Source of the DNA: Pseudoalteromonas sp. UG3-2
Lineage (GTDB): Bacteria; Pseudomonadota; Gammaproteobacteria; Enterobacterales; Alteromonadaceae
DNA: 64,000 nucleotides
Assembly (NCBI RefSeq): GCF_037120705.1
Contig: NZ_JAWLJU010000002.1
Location: forward strand, 1,116,001 to 1,180,000
Direction of reading: 5' to 3'
In this document: one piece after another, positions 44,604 to 52,402 of the stretch
Layout: each line of letters opens with the position of its first letter
How positions within the stretch are numbered: position 1 is the stretch's first letter
The notes under the pieces: model-generated
What the model saw: only the letters and a program-made list of their open reading frames with translations
What the model was told of the DNA's origin: nothing
Databases searched by the model: none
Program-made: the position numbers and the translations under genes

Positions 44604-45767
44604 ATGGGTAATAATACAATCCGTATGGCCATGGTAGGTGGAGGCGAAGGAGCCTTTATTGGTGCAGTGCATCGAATAGCAGCGCGTTTAGATGGTGAAA
44701 TAGAGTTGGTGGCTGGCGCCTTTAGTGGCAATCCACAGAAAAGCGCTGCAATGGGAGCACAGTTAGGATTAGATCCCAAGCGCTGTTATGAAAACTATGA
44801 AACATTGCTCCACCAAGAAGCTGCGTTACCGGCATCAGAACGGGTTCACTTTATCGCTATTGTAACCCCTAATCATTTGCACTTCCCCATTGCAGTTGCT
44901 GCAATTAAACAAGGATTTCATGTCCTCAGTGATAAGCCTGCAACGCTGAGTTTGTCTGAAGCTTTACAGCTGCGTGAACACTTGCAACACAGCTCCAGTT
45001 TATATGGCTTAACTCATACCTACACTGGTTATCCTATGATCAAAGAGGCTCGCCACCGTATTGCCTCTGGGGAGCTTGGTAAGGTGCGCAAAGTAGTGGT
45101 TGAATACGCTCAAGGGTGGTTGGCCAATAGCGAAGACGAAAATAGCAAGCAGGCGAGCTGGCGCTTAGATAGCCATCAAGCTGGGATCAGCTGCTGTATG
45201 GGCGACATTGGTGTCCACGCTGCCAACTTAACGGAATATGTCACAGGTTTAGAAATTGCGTCGCTCTGCGCAGATTTAAATACCGTGGTGCCCGGACGAC
45301 AACTCGATGACGATGGTACTGTGTTGCTACGTTTTGCCAATGGTGCCAAAGGTATCTTAATGGCCAGCCAAGTCGCACTGGGGGAAGAAAATAACCTAAC
45401 CATAAAAATCTATGGTGACAAAGCCAGTGTCGAATGGTCGCAAATGGAGCCAAATAGTTTATGGTTAAAATTTGCCAATGCTCCAGCGCAGTTGCTGCGC
45501 ACCGGTGTTGGCAACTTAAGCTCAGCGGCGCGCCAAGCAACGCGCGTCCCAGCAGGCCACCCCGAAGGATACCTCGAAGCCTTTGCCAACATTTATGTTA
45601 ATTTCGCCAACCTTATCCGCGCCAAGCAACACTCTTCTGAGGTACAACCCGAAGACTTCGATGTACCCGGTATCGACGCGGCAATTCGTGGCATGGCATT
45701 TATTGAAAACGCGGTTGCAGCCAGTGCAAAAGACACTAAGTGGCAACCTTTTACAATTGGACAATAA
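44604..45767 (+). CDS. Gfo/Idh/MocA-family oxidoreductase
   Basis: The 387-residue NAD(P)-dependent dehydrogenase has the Rossmann motif 'VGGGEGAFIGAVHR' (about residues 10-23), 'IVTPNHLHFPIA' (about 91-102) and the catalytic lysine in 'SDKPATLS' (about 117-124). Such enzymes oxidise or reduce sugars or inositols, including 3-keto sugars. The start at 44604 has a GGAG site six nt away and matches the family start; in-frame upstream starts add non-homologous residues. It is 2 nt from the next gene and heads the operon. Confidence 0.9.
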   Translation: MGNNTIRMAMVGGGEGAFIGAVHRIAARLDGEIELVAGAFSGNPQKSAAMGAQLGLDPKRCYENYETLLHQEAALPASERVHFIAIVTPNHLHFPIAVAAIKQGFHVLSDKPATLSLSEALQLREHLQHSSSLYGLTHTYTGYPMIKEARHRIASGELGKVRKVVVEYAQGWLANSEDENSKQASWRLDSHQAGISCCMGDIGVHAANLTEYVTGLEIASLCADLNTVVPGRQLDDDGTVLLRFANGAKGILMASQVALGEENNLTIKIYGDKASVEWSQMEPNSLWLKFANAPAQLLRTGVGNLSSAARQATRVPAGHPEGYLEAFANIYVNFANLIRAKQHSSEVQPEDFDVPGIDAAIRGMAFIENAVAASAKDTKWQPFTIGQ

Positions 45768-45769
45768 CA

Positions 45770-46825
45770 ATGAAACAAATTAAAGGACCCGCTATTTTTT
45801 TAGCGCAATTTGTCTCTGATCAAGCCCCATTTAATAGTTTTGCAGGCATTTGTCAGTGGGCCAGCAGCTTCGGTTATAAAGCGATACAGTTACCCAGTTG
45901 GGATGCGCGCTTGTTTGACCTCAAAAAAGCCGCTGAAAGCCAAGATTATTGCGATGAGATAGCTGGCATTGCGGCCGAGTATGGCCTTACTATTTCAGAG
46001 TTGTCGACGCACCTGCAAGGTCAACTGGTAGCAGTACACCCAGCATACAATCAAATGTTTGATGGTTTTGCCCCAGCAAACCTGGCAGGCACGGCTGAAG
46101 CAAAAATGCAGTGGGCAACCGAACAGCTTATGCTTGCCGCCAGCGCCAGTGCCAAGCTTGGCTTAACCAGCCATGCTAGTTTTTCTGGCGCCTTGTTGTG
46201 GCACACCTTTTACCCTTGGCCGCAGCGCCCAAATGGCCTAGTCGAGCAAGGTTTTGAGGAACTGGCAAAGCGTTGGTTACCTATTTTAAATCGCTTTGAC
46301 GAAGTGGGTGTGGATGTCTGCTATGAGCTTCATCCAGGGGAAGATCTGCACGATGGCGTGACTTTTGAGCGCTTTTTAGCGGCGACGAATCATCACCCGC
46401 GTGCCAATATCCTCTATGATCCCAGTCACTTTGTATTGCAACAACTGGATTATTTAGCGTTTATCGACATCTACCATGAGCGCATTAAAGCATTTCATGT
46501 CAAAGATGCGGAGTTTATCCCCAATGGTCGCTGCGGTGTGTACGGCGGATACCAAGGATGGCAACAACGACCAGGGCGTTTTCGCTCACTGGGGGATGGC
46601 CAAGTCGACTTTAAACAAATATTCAGTAAGTTAACTCAGTATGGTTTTGATGGCTGGGCCGTGTTGGAATGGGAGTGCTGCATTAAACACCCCGAAGATG
46701 GAGCCAAAGAAGGCGCTGAATTTATTAAGCAACACTTACTCAGACCCACAGACAAAGCCTTTGATGATTTTGCTGGCAGTAGCACAGACACCGAGCGCAA
46801 TAATCAGATACTCGGTATAAAATAA
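45770..46825 (+). CDS. Xylose isomerase-like TIM barrel (sugar isomerase/epimerase)
   Basis: The 351-residue AP-endonuclease-2-type barrel has the expected metal-ligand regions: 'VCYELHPGEDLHDG' (about residues 182-195), 'DPSHFVLQQ' (about 219-227), 'FHVKDAEF' (about 240-247) and 'WECC' near the end. It is 2 nt downstream of the Gfo/Idh/MocA gene, a common pairing in inositol and keto-sugar metabolism. The start at 45770 follows the family; the frame begins 10 codons earlier, inside the preceding gene. It is cytoplasmic, with no signal peptide. Confidence 0.88.
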   Translation: MKQIKGPAIFLAQFVSDQAPFNSFAGICQWASSFGYKAIQLPSWDARLFDLKKAAESQDYCDEIAGIAAEYGLTISELSTHLQGQLVAVHPAYNQMFDGFAPANLAGTAEAKMQWATEQLMLAASASAKLGLTSHASFSGALLWHTFYPWPQRPNGLVEQGFEELAKRWLPILNRFDEVGVDVCYELHPGEDLHDGVTFERFLAATNHHPRANILYDPSHFVLQQLDYLAFIDIYHERIKAFHVKDAEFIPNGRCGVYGGYQGWQQRPGRFRSLGDGQVDFKQIFSKLTQYGFDGWAVLEWECCIKHPEDGAKEGAEFIKQHLLRPTDKAFDDFAGSSTDTERNNQILGIK

Positions 46826-46839
46826 ACAGGACAACGACC

Positions 46840-48057
46840 ATGAACAATAATAATCATAATCGCCTCGTGTTTCAGCTTTGTTGCCTTGCACTGGTTGTGA
46901 CGTCAATGACGTTTGCGATCCGTGCCGGTATTTTGGGGCAGTTAGGCGAGCAATTTGGTCTTAGCGATACCGAACTGGGCTGGGTCAATGCCATGGCCTT
47001 TCTTGGCTTTCCCGTGGCAACCATGTTAGGTGGTGCAATTTATAACGCCATTGGCGCAAAAAAATTGGTTGCCCTCGCCTTCGTCTGCCACTTTGCAGGA
47101 CTGGTATTAACCATTACTGCCGACGGCTTTTGGTTATTGCTGATTTCTACATTTTTAATCGGCTTTGCTAACGGCTCAGTAGAAGCAGGCTGTAACCCAT
47201 TAATTGCGGAAATGTATCCTAACAACACCACAACAATGCTTAACCGCTTCCATGTCTGGTTTCCAGGTGGCATTGTAATTGGTGCACTGGCGTCTAACGC
47301 CATGACGGCATCAGGGTTTAATTGGCAGTGGCAAGTGGCATTAATTTTAATTCCAACACTGGTGTATGGGGCCATGATGGTGAAGTCACAGTTCCCTGAA
47401 TTTGACCGCACTGAGCACTCTACTACCAGCAACCTCAAACACCTGTTCTCTCCTTTATACCTCTTTTTAGTTTGCTGTATGACGCTCACTGCAACCACCG
47501 AGCTTGGCACACAGCAATGGATTGAGCGTATTTTGGGCGCTTCAGGCGCTTCTCCTATGATGATCCTAGCGTTGATCACCGGTTTGATGGCACTGGGCCG
47601 CTTCTTTGCCGGACCGATTGTGCACCGCTTTAACCCGACGGGGGTGTTATTAGGCTCGGCGGTATTAGCAACGGCGGGCATCTTCATGATGAGTCAAGCA
47701 CAAGGAACAGCAGTATATTTGGCGGCGGTGCTATTTGCCTTAGGGGTGACCTATTTTTGGCCAACTATGCTGGGGTGCGTTGCCGAATATACACCAAAAA
47801 CAGGGGCTCTGGGCATGTCTATAATGGGCGGCGCAGGCATGTTTGCTGTGAGCATGTGGAACCCAGTCATAGGCAGTTGGATAGATGCGGCCAGAATAGA
47901 GGCGCAAGCAGCTGAGCTGAGCTCACTGCCAACGGATTTAGTGGCTGGACAAGCTGTACTAGAAAACATCTTACTGTTTCCGGCTATTTTAATTGTCGCC
48001 TTTATCGGCCTGTATCTTTATATCAATAAAAATAAACGCGTTGAGAAATACGCGTAA
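46840..48057 (+). CDS. MFS transporter (sugar type)
   Basis: The 405-residue major facilitator has about 12 hydrophobic segments and no extra domain. The operon position between the isomerase and the DUF1080 lipoprotein makes it the probable inner-membrane importer of the periplasmic product. It begins 15 nt after the isomerase gene with an AGGA site. It resembles proton-driven sugar transporters of the FHS/FucP type, but the substrate cannot be told. Confidence 0.88.
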   Translation: MNNNNHNRLVFQLCCLALVVTSMTFAIRAGILGQLGEQFGLSDTELGWVNAMAFLGFPVATMLGGAIYNAIGAKKLVALAFVCHFAGLVLTITADGFWLLLISTFLIGFANGSVEAGCNPLIAEMYPNNTTTMLNRFHVWFPGGIVIGALASNAMTASGFNWQWQVALILIPTLVYGAMMVKSQFPEFDRTEHSTTSNLKHLFSPLYLFLVCCMTLTATTELGTQQWIERILGASGASPMMILALITGLMALGRFFAGPIVHRFNPTGVLLGSAVLATAGIFMMSQAQGTAVYLAAVLFALGVTYFWPTMLGCVAEYTPKTGALGMSIMGGAGMFAVSMWNPVIGSWIDAARIEAQAAELSSLPTDLVAGQAVLENILLFPAILIVAFIGLYLYINKNKRVEKYA

Positions 48058-48110
48058 TACCCACTGTATTTAGTAGCAACAAGTAAAAAGTGAACAAACG
48101 AGGTTCCATA

Positions 48111-48806
48111 ATGCTCAACTCTATAAAAATGCTAACGCTGGCAATGGCTGTTAGTTGTACGGCCTGCGCTAGTACCACTGACAATCAACTGAGCCCGCAA
48201 GAACAACAAGCTGGATGGCAACTGTTATTTGACGGCAAAGATATGTCGCAATGGCGTAACTTTAAAAGCGATACACTAAGCGACAAGTGGCAAATAGAAA
48301 ACGGAGCCATGACACTGACGCAAGGTGGCGGAGGCGATATTCTAACCAAGAAGGTGTATCAAAACTTTGAGCTTCAGCTGGAGTGGAAAATCGCCCGAAA
48401 AGGTAACAGTGGGATCTTTGTATTAGCCGATGAAAAAGGCAGTGCGATTTACTCTCACGCACCAGAAATCCAAATTCTTGATAACAAAGAGCACCCAGAC
48501 AACAAAATAGACTCTCACCTCGCCGGATCAATTTATGACTTATTTGCCGCGCCGAGTACCGCTCATAAGCCAGCTGAAACGTGGAATCAGGTTCGTATTA
48601 AGATGCAAGACAATCACTTACAAGTTTGGCAGAACGGCATCAGCACAACCAGCATTGTCATCGGTAGCACCACTTGGAATACCTTAGTTAAAAACAGCAA
48701 GTTTGCAACATGGGCAGGTTTTGCCGAAAGCAAACAAGGTCATATTGGCCTGCAAGACCACGGTGACCAAGTGTGGTTTAAAAACATCAAAATCCGGGAG
48801 CTGTAA
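48111..48806 (+). CDS. DUF1080 lipoprotein (3-keto-disaccharide hydrolase family)
   Basis: The 231-residue lipoprotein has a lipobox ('VSCTAC', acylated Cys about residue 20) and one DUF1080 jelly-roll ('GWQLLFDGKDMSQWRNF', about residues 37-53, and 'KGNSGIFVLAD', about 98-108). Members of the family hydrolyse 3-keto-glucosides. It is thus expected in the periplasm or at the outer membrane, cleaving an oxidised glycoside. The start at 48111 has a GAGG site; a GTG seven codons before was rejected. It is 2 nt before the GMC gene. Confidence 0.88.
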   Translation: MLNSIKMLTLAMAVSCTACASTTDNQLSPQEQQAGWQLLFDGKDMSQWRNFKSDTLSDKWQIENGAMTLTQGGGGDILTKKVYQNFELQLEWKIARKGNSGIFVLADEKGSAIYSHAPEIQILDNKEHPDNKIDSHLAGSIYDLFAAPSTAHKPAETWNQVRIKMQDNHLQVWQNGISTTSIVIGSTTWNTLVKNSKFATWAGFAESKQGHIGLQDHGDQVWFKNIKIREL

Positions 48807-48808
48807 TC

Positions 48809-50488
48809 ATGGCAACATTTGATCATAAAGTTTTAGTGGTAGGCTCAGGTGCAGGTGGCGCCATGGCAGCCTATACCCTTACGCAACTTGGCCACAAGGT
48901 TCTGCTGCTTGAAGCCGGGAGAGACTACGACCCAAAAACAGAAAGTCCGATGTTTCGCCGCAATAGCGAAGCCCCACTGATGGGCGCCGGCAATAAAGAT
49001 AAGAACTTTGGTTTTTATGACGCCACAGTCGATGGCGGCTGGCAAGTACCTGATGAGCCCTACACTCGCGCAAAGAACACCGATTTTTACTGGTGGCGTG
49101 CACGTATGCTCGGCGGTCGCACTAACCACTGGGGGCGCTATTCGCTACGCTTTAGTGAACATGACTTTAAGGGCAAAAGCCGCGATGGCCATGGTGCCGA
49201 TTGGCCATTTGAGTACCAAGACCTGGCACCTTGGTATGATAAAACCGAGGACATTGTTGGGATCTGTGGTACCAATACCGGCCTTGATGATATGCCCCCT
49301 TCTGCCCCTGGTATACTGCAGCCACCGCCAACACCGCGAGTGCCAGAATTACTGGTGGCTGCCGCAGCGAAAAAAATGGGGATCCCGGCTGTGCCGATGC
49401 ATAGAGCCGTGCTTACCCGTAACAAAGATGAGCGATTAGCGTGTTTTTACGCCACTCCTTGTGGCCATGGCTGCTCAATAGGTGCGGCATTCCAAACCAC
49501 GACTTCACTGATCCCCATGGCAAAGGCCACTGGCAACCTCAAAGTGATCACCGACGCCATGGTGAAATCCGTCGCGGTGAATGACGATGGCAAAGTCACC
49601 GGTGTGACTTACGTCGACAAAAAGTCGGCGCAGGAGCAGGCACTGAATGCCGATGTGGTTATTTTAGCGGCCAGCGCCTGTGAATCGGCACGTATTTTAC
49701 TCAATTCCAAACATGCCAAACACCCCAAAGGCTTAGCCAACTCAAGTGGTCAGGTAGGTCGTAATTTAATGGACTCCACTGGCGCTTGGCTGGGCGCGCA
49801 AATCCCAGCGCTAAAAGGTCGGCCACGCTACAATGAAGATGGTCATACAGGCAATCACTTGTTTATTCCATGGTGGGGACACAAAGCCCATGAAAAAGAT
49901 GAACTGGATTTCCCCCGCGGCTACCACTTTGAAATTAGCAGCGGATTTAATCAGCCTGGCTCTGGTGTATCAGGTAATAAGCAAGGTTACGGTCCAGAAT
50001 TAAAACAACAAATACGCGATGCTTATGGCTCCTATGTGGGCTTTGCCCTTCGCGGGGAAATGTTGCCCAACAAAGACTGCTACATGGAAATTGATGAGCA
50101 GGTGAAAGATAAATGGGGGATCCCTGTTGCCAAGTTCCACTTCAAGTGGTCTGACAGAGAGCTCAAGCAAATTGAACATGGCCTCAAAACCGCTAAGCAA
50201 ATTTTAGAGAACATGGGCGCAACCGTGGGTGAATTGCCACCGGCCGAAAAAGCCATTTCAAAGGGAGGTGAGATCATTCACGAAGTAGGCACAACCAGAA
50301 TGGGCAGCTCACCGAAAGACTCGGTAACCAATCAATGGGGCCAAACGTGGGATTGTGACAACCTATTCGTCATGGACGCTGGTGTCTTTGCCTCCAACCC
50401 ACATAAAAACTGTACCTTAACCATCATGACCTTAGCAATGCGAAACTCGACTTGGTTGGCGCAACAAATTGATAAAGGAGTGCTGTAA
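48809..50488 (+). CDS. GMC-family FAD dehydrogenase, probable glycoside 3-dehydrogenase large subunit
   Basis: The 559-residue flavoprotein has the FAD motif 'VVGSGAGGAMAAYTL' (about residues 9-23), 'MLGGRTNHWG' (about 98-107), the C-terminal 'HEVGTTRMG' and 'NPHKNCTLTIM' that carry the active-site His residues, and a cysteine cluster 'CFYATPCGHGC' (about 211-221), like the iron-sulfur cluster of bacterial FAD-dependent sugar dehydrogenases. It lacks its own signal peptide, so it probably travels with the Tat-dependent small subunit encoded next. Sugar dehydrogenases of this class oxidise C3 of glycosides. It shares one nt with the next gene. Confidence 0.88.
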   Translation: MATFDHKVLVVGSGAGGAMAAYTLTQLGHKVLLLEAGRDYDPKTESPMFRRNSEAPLMGAGNKDKNFGFYDATVDGGWQVPDEPYTRAKNTDFYWWRARMLGGRTNHWGRYSLRFSEHDFKGKSRDGHGADWPFEYQDLAPWYDKTEDIVGICGTNTGLDDMPPSAPGILQPPPTPRVPELLVAAAAKKMGIPAVPMHRAVLTRNKDERLACFYATPCGHGCSIGAAFQTTTSLIPMAKATGNLKVITDAMVKSVAVNDDGKVTGVTYVDKKSAQEQALNADVVILAASACESARILLNSKHAKHPKGLANSSGQVGRNLMDSTGAWLGAQIPALKGRPRYNEDGHTGNHLFIPWWGHKAHEKDELDFPRGYHFEISSGFNQPGSGVSGNKQGYGPELKQQIRDAYGSYVGFALRGEMLPNKDCYMEIDEQVKDKWGIPVAKFHFKWSDRELKQIEHGLKTAKQILENMGATVGELPPAEKAISKGGEIIHEVGTTRMGSSPKDSVTNQWGQTWDCDNLFVMDAGVFASNPHKNCTLTIMTLAMRNSTWLAQQIDKGVL

Positions 50489-51237
50489 TGAAGACACCTG
50501 ATGGCGTTGATTCTTATAAATACATTTCCGGCATGACGCGTCGCGAATCGTTAAAATGGATGGGGTTACTGGCTGCGGGCTCTGCGGTGTCTCTAACCGC
50601 GGGATGCAGTAAAGTGATTGAAGGTGAAAGCAGCAGCGCTGGTCATTGGCCAGATCTTGATATTGCTCCCGTTACGGCGAAAGGTTATGGCACTGATCCC
50701 AATATGGTGATGCCACCAGAGTCGCCTTGGCCGCTTACGCTTACCGAAGCCCAGCTAACGTTGGTTGCTGTCCTTGCAGACTTTATTGTGCCAAGAGAGG
50801 GCAATCACCCATCGGCTACAGACGTACAGGTGCCCAGTGTCATCGATGAGTGGGTCAGTGCTCCCTATCATGGTCAGCAAAAAGACCGGGTTACCATCCT
50901 CCATGCCTTGGCTTGGATTGATGATGAGTCGGCACTGCGCTTTAATCAGTCGTTTTTGCAACTCAGTGCCAAGCAACAGCGCGAGATCTTAGATGACATT
51001 GCCTATTTTAACGAGCAAACACCTGAGCAATTTAAGCGCATTGGTAAAGCGTTTCTGCGCTTTAAAGATCTCGTTTTAGGCGCCTACTTTTGTACTCCAG
51101 AAGGCTGTAAAGACATTGGCTATTTAGGTAACGTGCCCATTGCCGGTGACTATCCTGGACCTACTTCTGAAGCGAAAGCACACCTTGATGGCGTGCTGGC
51201 TGAGCTCGGCCTCAGTGAGTATGCGTACCGTGACTAA
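50488..51237 (+). CDS. Gluconate 2-dehydrogenase subunit 3-like small subunit (Tat lipoprotein)
   Basis: The 249-residue protein is of the gluconate_2-dh3 family, the small subunit of GMC sugar dehydrogenases. It has a twin-arginine segment ('MTRRESLKWMG', about residues 16-26) followed by a hydrophobic region and a lipobox-like 'TAGC', so it is exported folded and may carry the GMC subunit with it. It overlaps the large-subunit stop by 1 nt. A terminator follows about 35 nt after its stop. Confidence 0.88.
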   Translation: MKTPDGVDSYKYISGMTRRESLKWMGLLAAGSAVSLTAGCSKVIEGESSSAGHWPDLDIAPVTAKGYGTDPNMVMPPESPWPLTLTEAQLTLVAVLADFIVPREGNHPSATDVQVPSVIDEWVSAPYHGQQKDRVTILHALAWIDDESALRFNQSFLQLSAKQQREILDDIAYFNEQTPEQFKRIGKAFLRFKDLVLGAYFCTPEGCKDIGYLGNVPIAGDYPGPTSEAKAHLDGVLAELGLSEYAYRD

Positions 51238-51271
51238 CCCTTGAGTCATTTTGTAATGACAAATCCCAATC

Positions 51272-51297
51272 GAAGCAGAGTTAAGCTCTGCTTTTTT
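51272..51297 (+). terminator. Terminator after the GMC operon
   Basis: An AGCAGAG / CTCTGCT stem with a 5-nt loop and six T ends the operon; the next gene begins 18 nt later with its own ribosome site. Confidence 0.82.
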
Positions 51298-51314
51298 AGT
51301 TGTAGGAAAACACG

Positions 51315-52172
51315 ATGTGTAGAATAACTATATTGTTTCAACAAATGATGCTGTTACTCGCTTTTATTGCCGCGCTGCCACTGTATGCACAGGCCTCGCC
51401 GCCATCATTACCGATTAGCGTGCAACTGTGGTCGGTAAAAGATGAACTGGCAAAAGATTTTGATGGCACACTTGAGACGCTAGCGAAAATGGGGTTTGAT
51501 GGCGTGGAATTTGCCGGAGACTTTGGCAATTACGCGGATAACCCAAGTAAGTTAAAGCAAAAACTGGCAGAGCTGGGACTGGTTGCCAGCAGTGCCCATT
51601 TGGGTTTTGACGCACTGGCAGAAGATAAGCTTGCAGGCACCCTACTCTTTTACAAAACCTTAGGCGTGTCCACGCTCTTTATTCCTTGGGATGAAAGAGC
51701 GTGGGATAAAAACCGAGTACACGCCTTTGTAAAGCAGCTCAACCAAGTGCATCAAAATGCCAAGCGTTACAATATGAAGATCGGTTTTCATAACCATGAA
51801 AAGGAGTTTAACCCATTTGGCAACGCTACTTTTTGGGATTATATTGCCACCAATACCCCAAGCGACTTGCCACTGCAGCTCGATGTTGGCTGGGTGAATT
51901 TCGCGGGCAAATCCGCCACTGAGTACGTTAAGCGTTATGCCGGGAGAATTGAGTCGACCCATATTAAAATACGCACGCAACAAGGTGACGGCACAAGCCC
52001 CATCATTGGCGAAAACCACTACCCTTGGAAAGCGCTCATTCAAACCATGCAGCAACACGGCGGCACACAATGGCTGGTGATCGAGCAAGAAGAATACCCC
52101 AGCGGCTTAACACCATTGGCAAGCGTCGCTCGTTCAAAAGCGAATTTAGATAACATACTCAGTGCGCAATAA
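51315..52172 (+). CDS. Exported xylose isomerase-like TIM barrel
   Basis: The 285-residue protein has a signal peptide (about residues 1-27, ending 'YAQA') and an AP-endonuclease-2-type barrel, with metal-ligand areas at 'MKIGFHNHEKEF', 'LQLDVGWV', 'THIKI' and 'LVIEQEE'. Being exported, it differs from the cytoplasmic barrel at 45770 and would act on a periplasmic sugar, as some 3-keto-sugar-related TIM barrels do. It lies 18 nt behind the terminator, with an AGGA site. Confidence 0.87.
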   Translation: MCRITILFQQMMLLLAFIAALPLYAQASPPSLPISVQLWSVKDELAKDFDGTLETLAKMGFDGVEFAGDFGNYADNPSKLKQKLAELGLVASSAHLGFDALAEDKLAGTLLFYKTLGVSTLFIPWDERAWDKNRVHAFVKQLNQVHQNAKRYNMKIGFHNHEKEFNPFGNATFWDYIATNTPSDLPLQLDVGWVNFAGKSATEYVKRYAGRIESTHIKIRTQQGDGTSPIIGENHYPWKALIQTMQQHGGTQWLVIEQEEYPSGLTPLASVARSKANLDNILSAQ

Positions 52173-52302
52173 CGCTGCAAAAAAGCTCCAAATTGAGACT
52201 GTCAGGCTTAAGCATAAGCGCTTTATTCAACCTGACAGTCGAGCCGCACACTAACAAGATGCCAACTATAGGCGCCCCAAATTCAGCAGGCCTGAATATG
52301 CG

Positions 52303-52402
52303 GTTAAATCTCTTATTTAGTTGTTCTAAATAAGAGATTTTTAACGCAGTTAGCGTCGAGTTTGCTCTCTCAAATTGAGCAAGTATTAATGCGGATTGGT
52401 AT
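52303..52402 (-). repeat. Miniature repeat, copy 3 (partial, fold-back form)
   Basis: On the minus strand this 100-bp copy begins with the left tip of the 25703/26274 elements (ATACCAATCCGCATTAATAC) and follows it to the central hairpin, then stops. The other half is replaced by the exact complement, giving a perfect 15-bp stem (AAATCTCTTATTTAG / CTAAATAAGAGATTT, 5-nt loop; 52306-52340). It lies at the 3' end of the CadC-like gene. Confidence 0.7.

Noticed and set aside
47040-47687. 215-codon ORF antisense to the MFS transporter gene
   Set aside because: Composition and lack of a start signal show it is a shadow frame of the transporter.
49008-49439. 143-codon ORF in another frame of the GMC gene
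   Set aside because: The overlapping GMC frame has all family motifs; this one has none.
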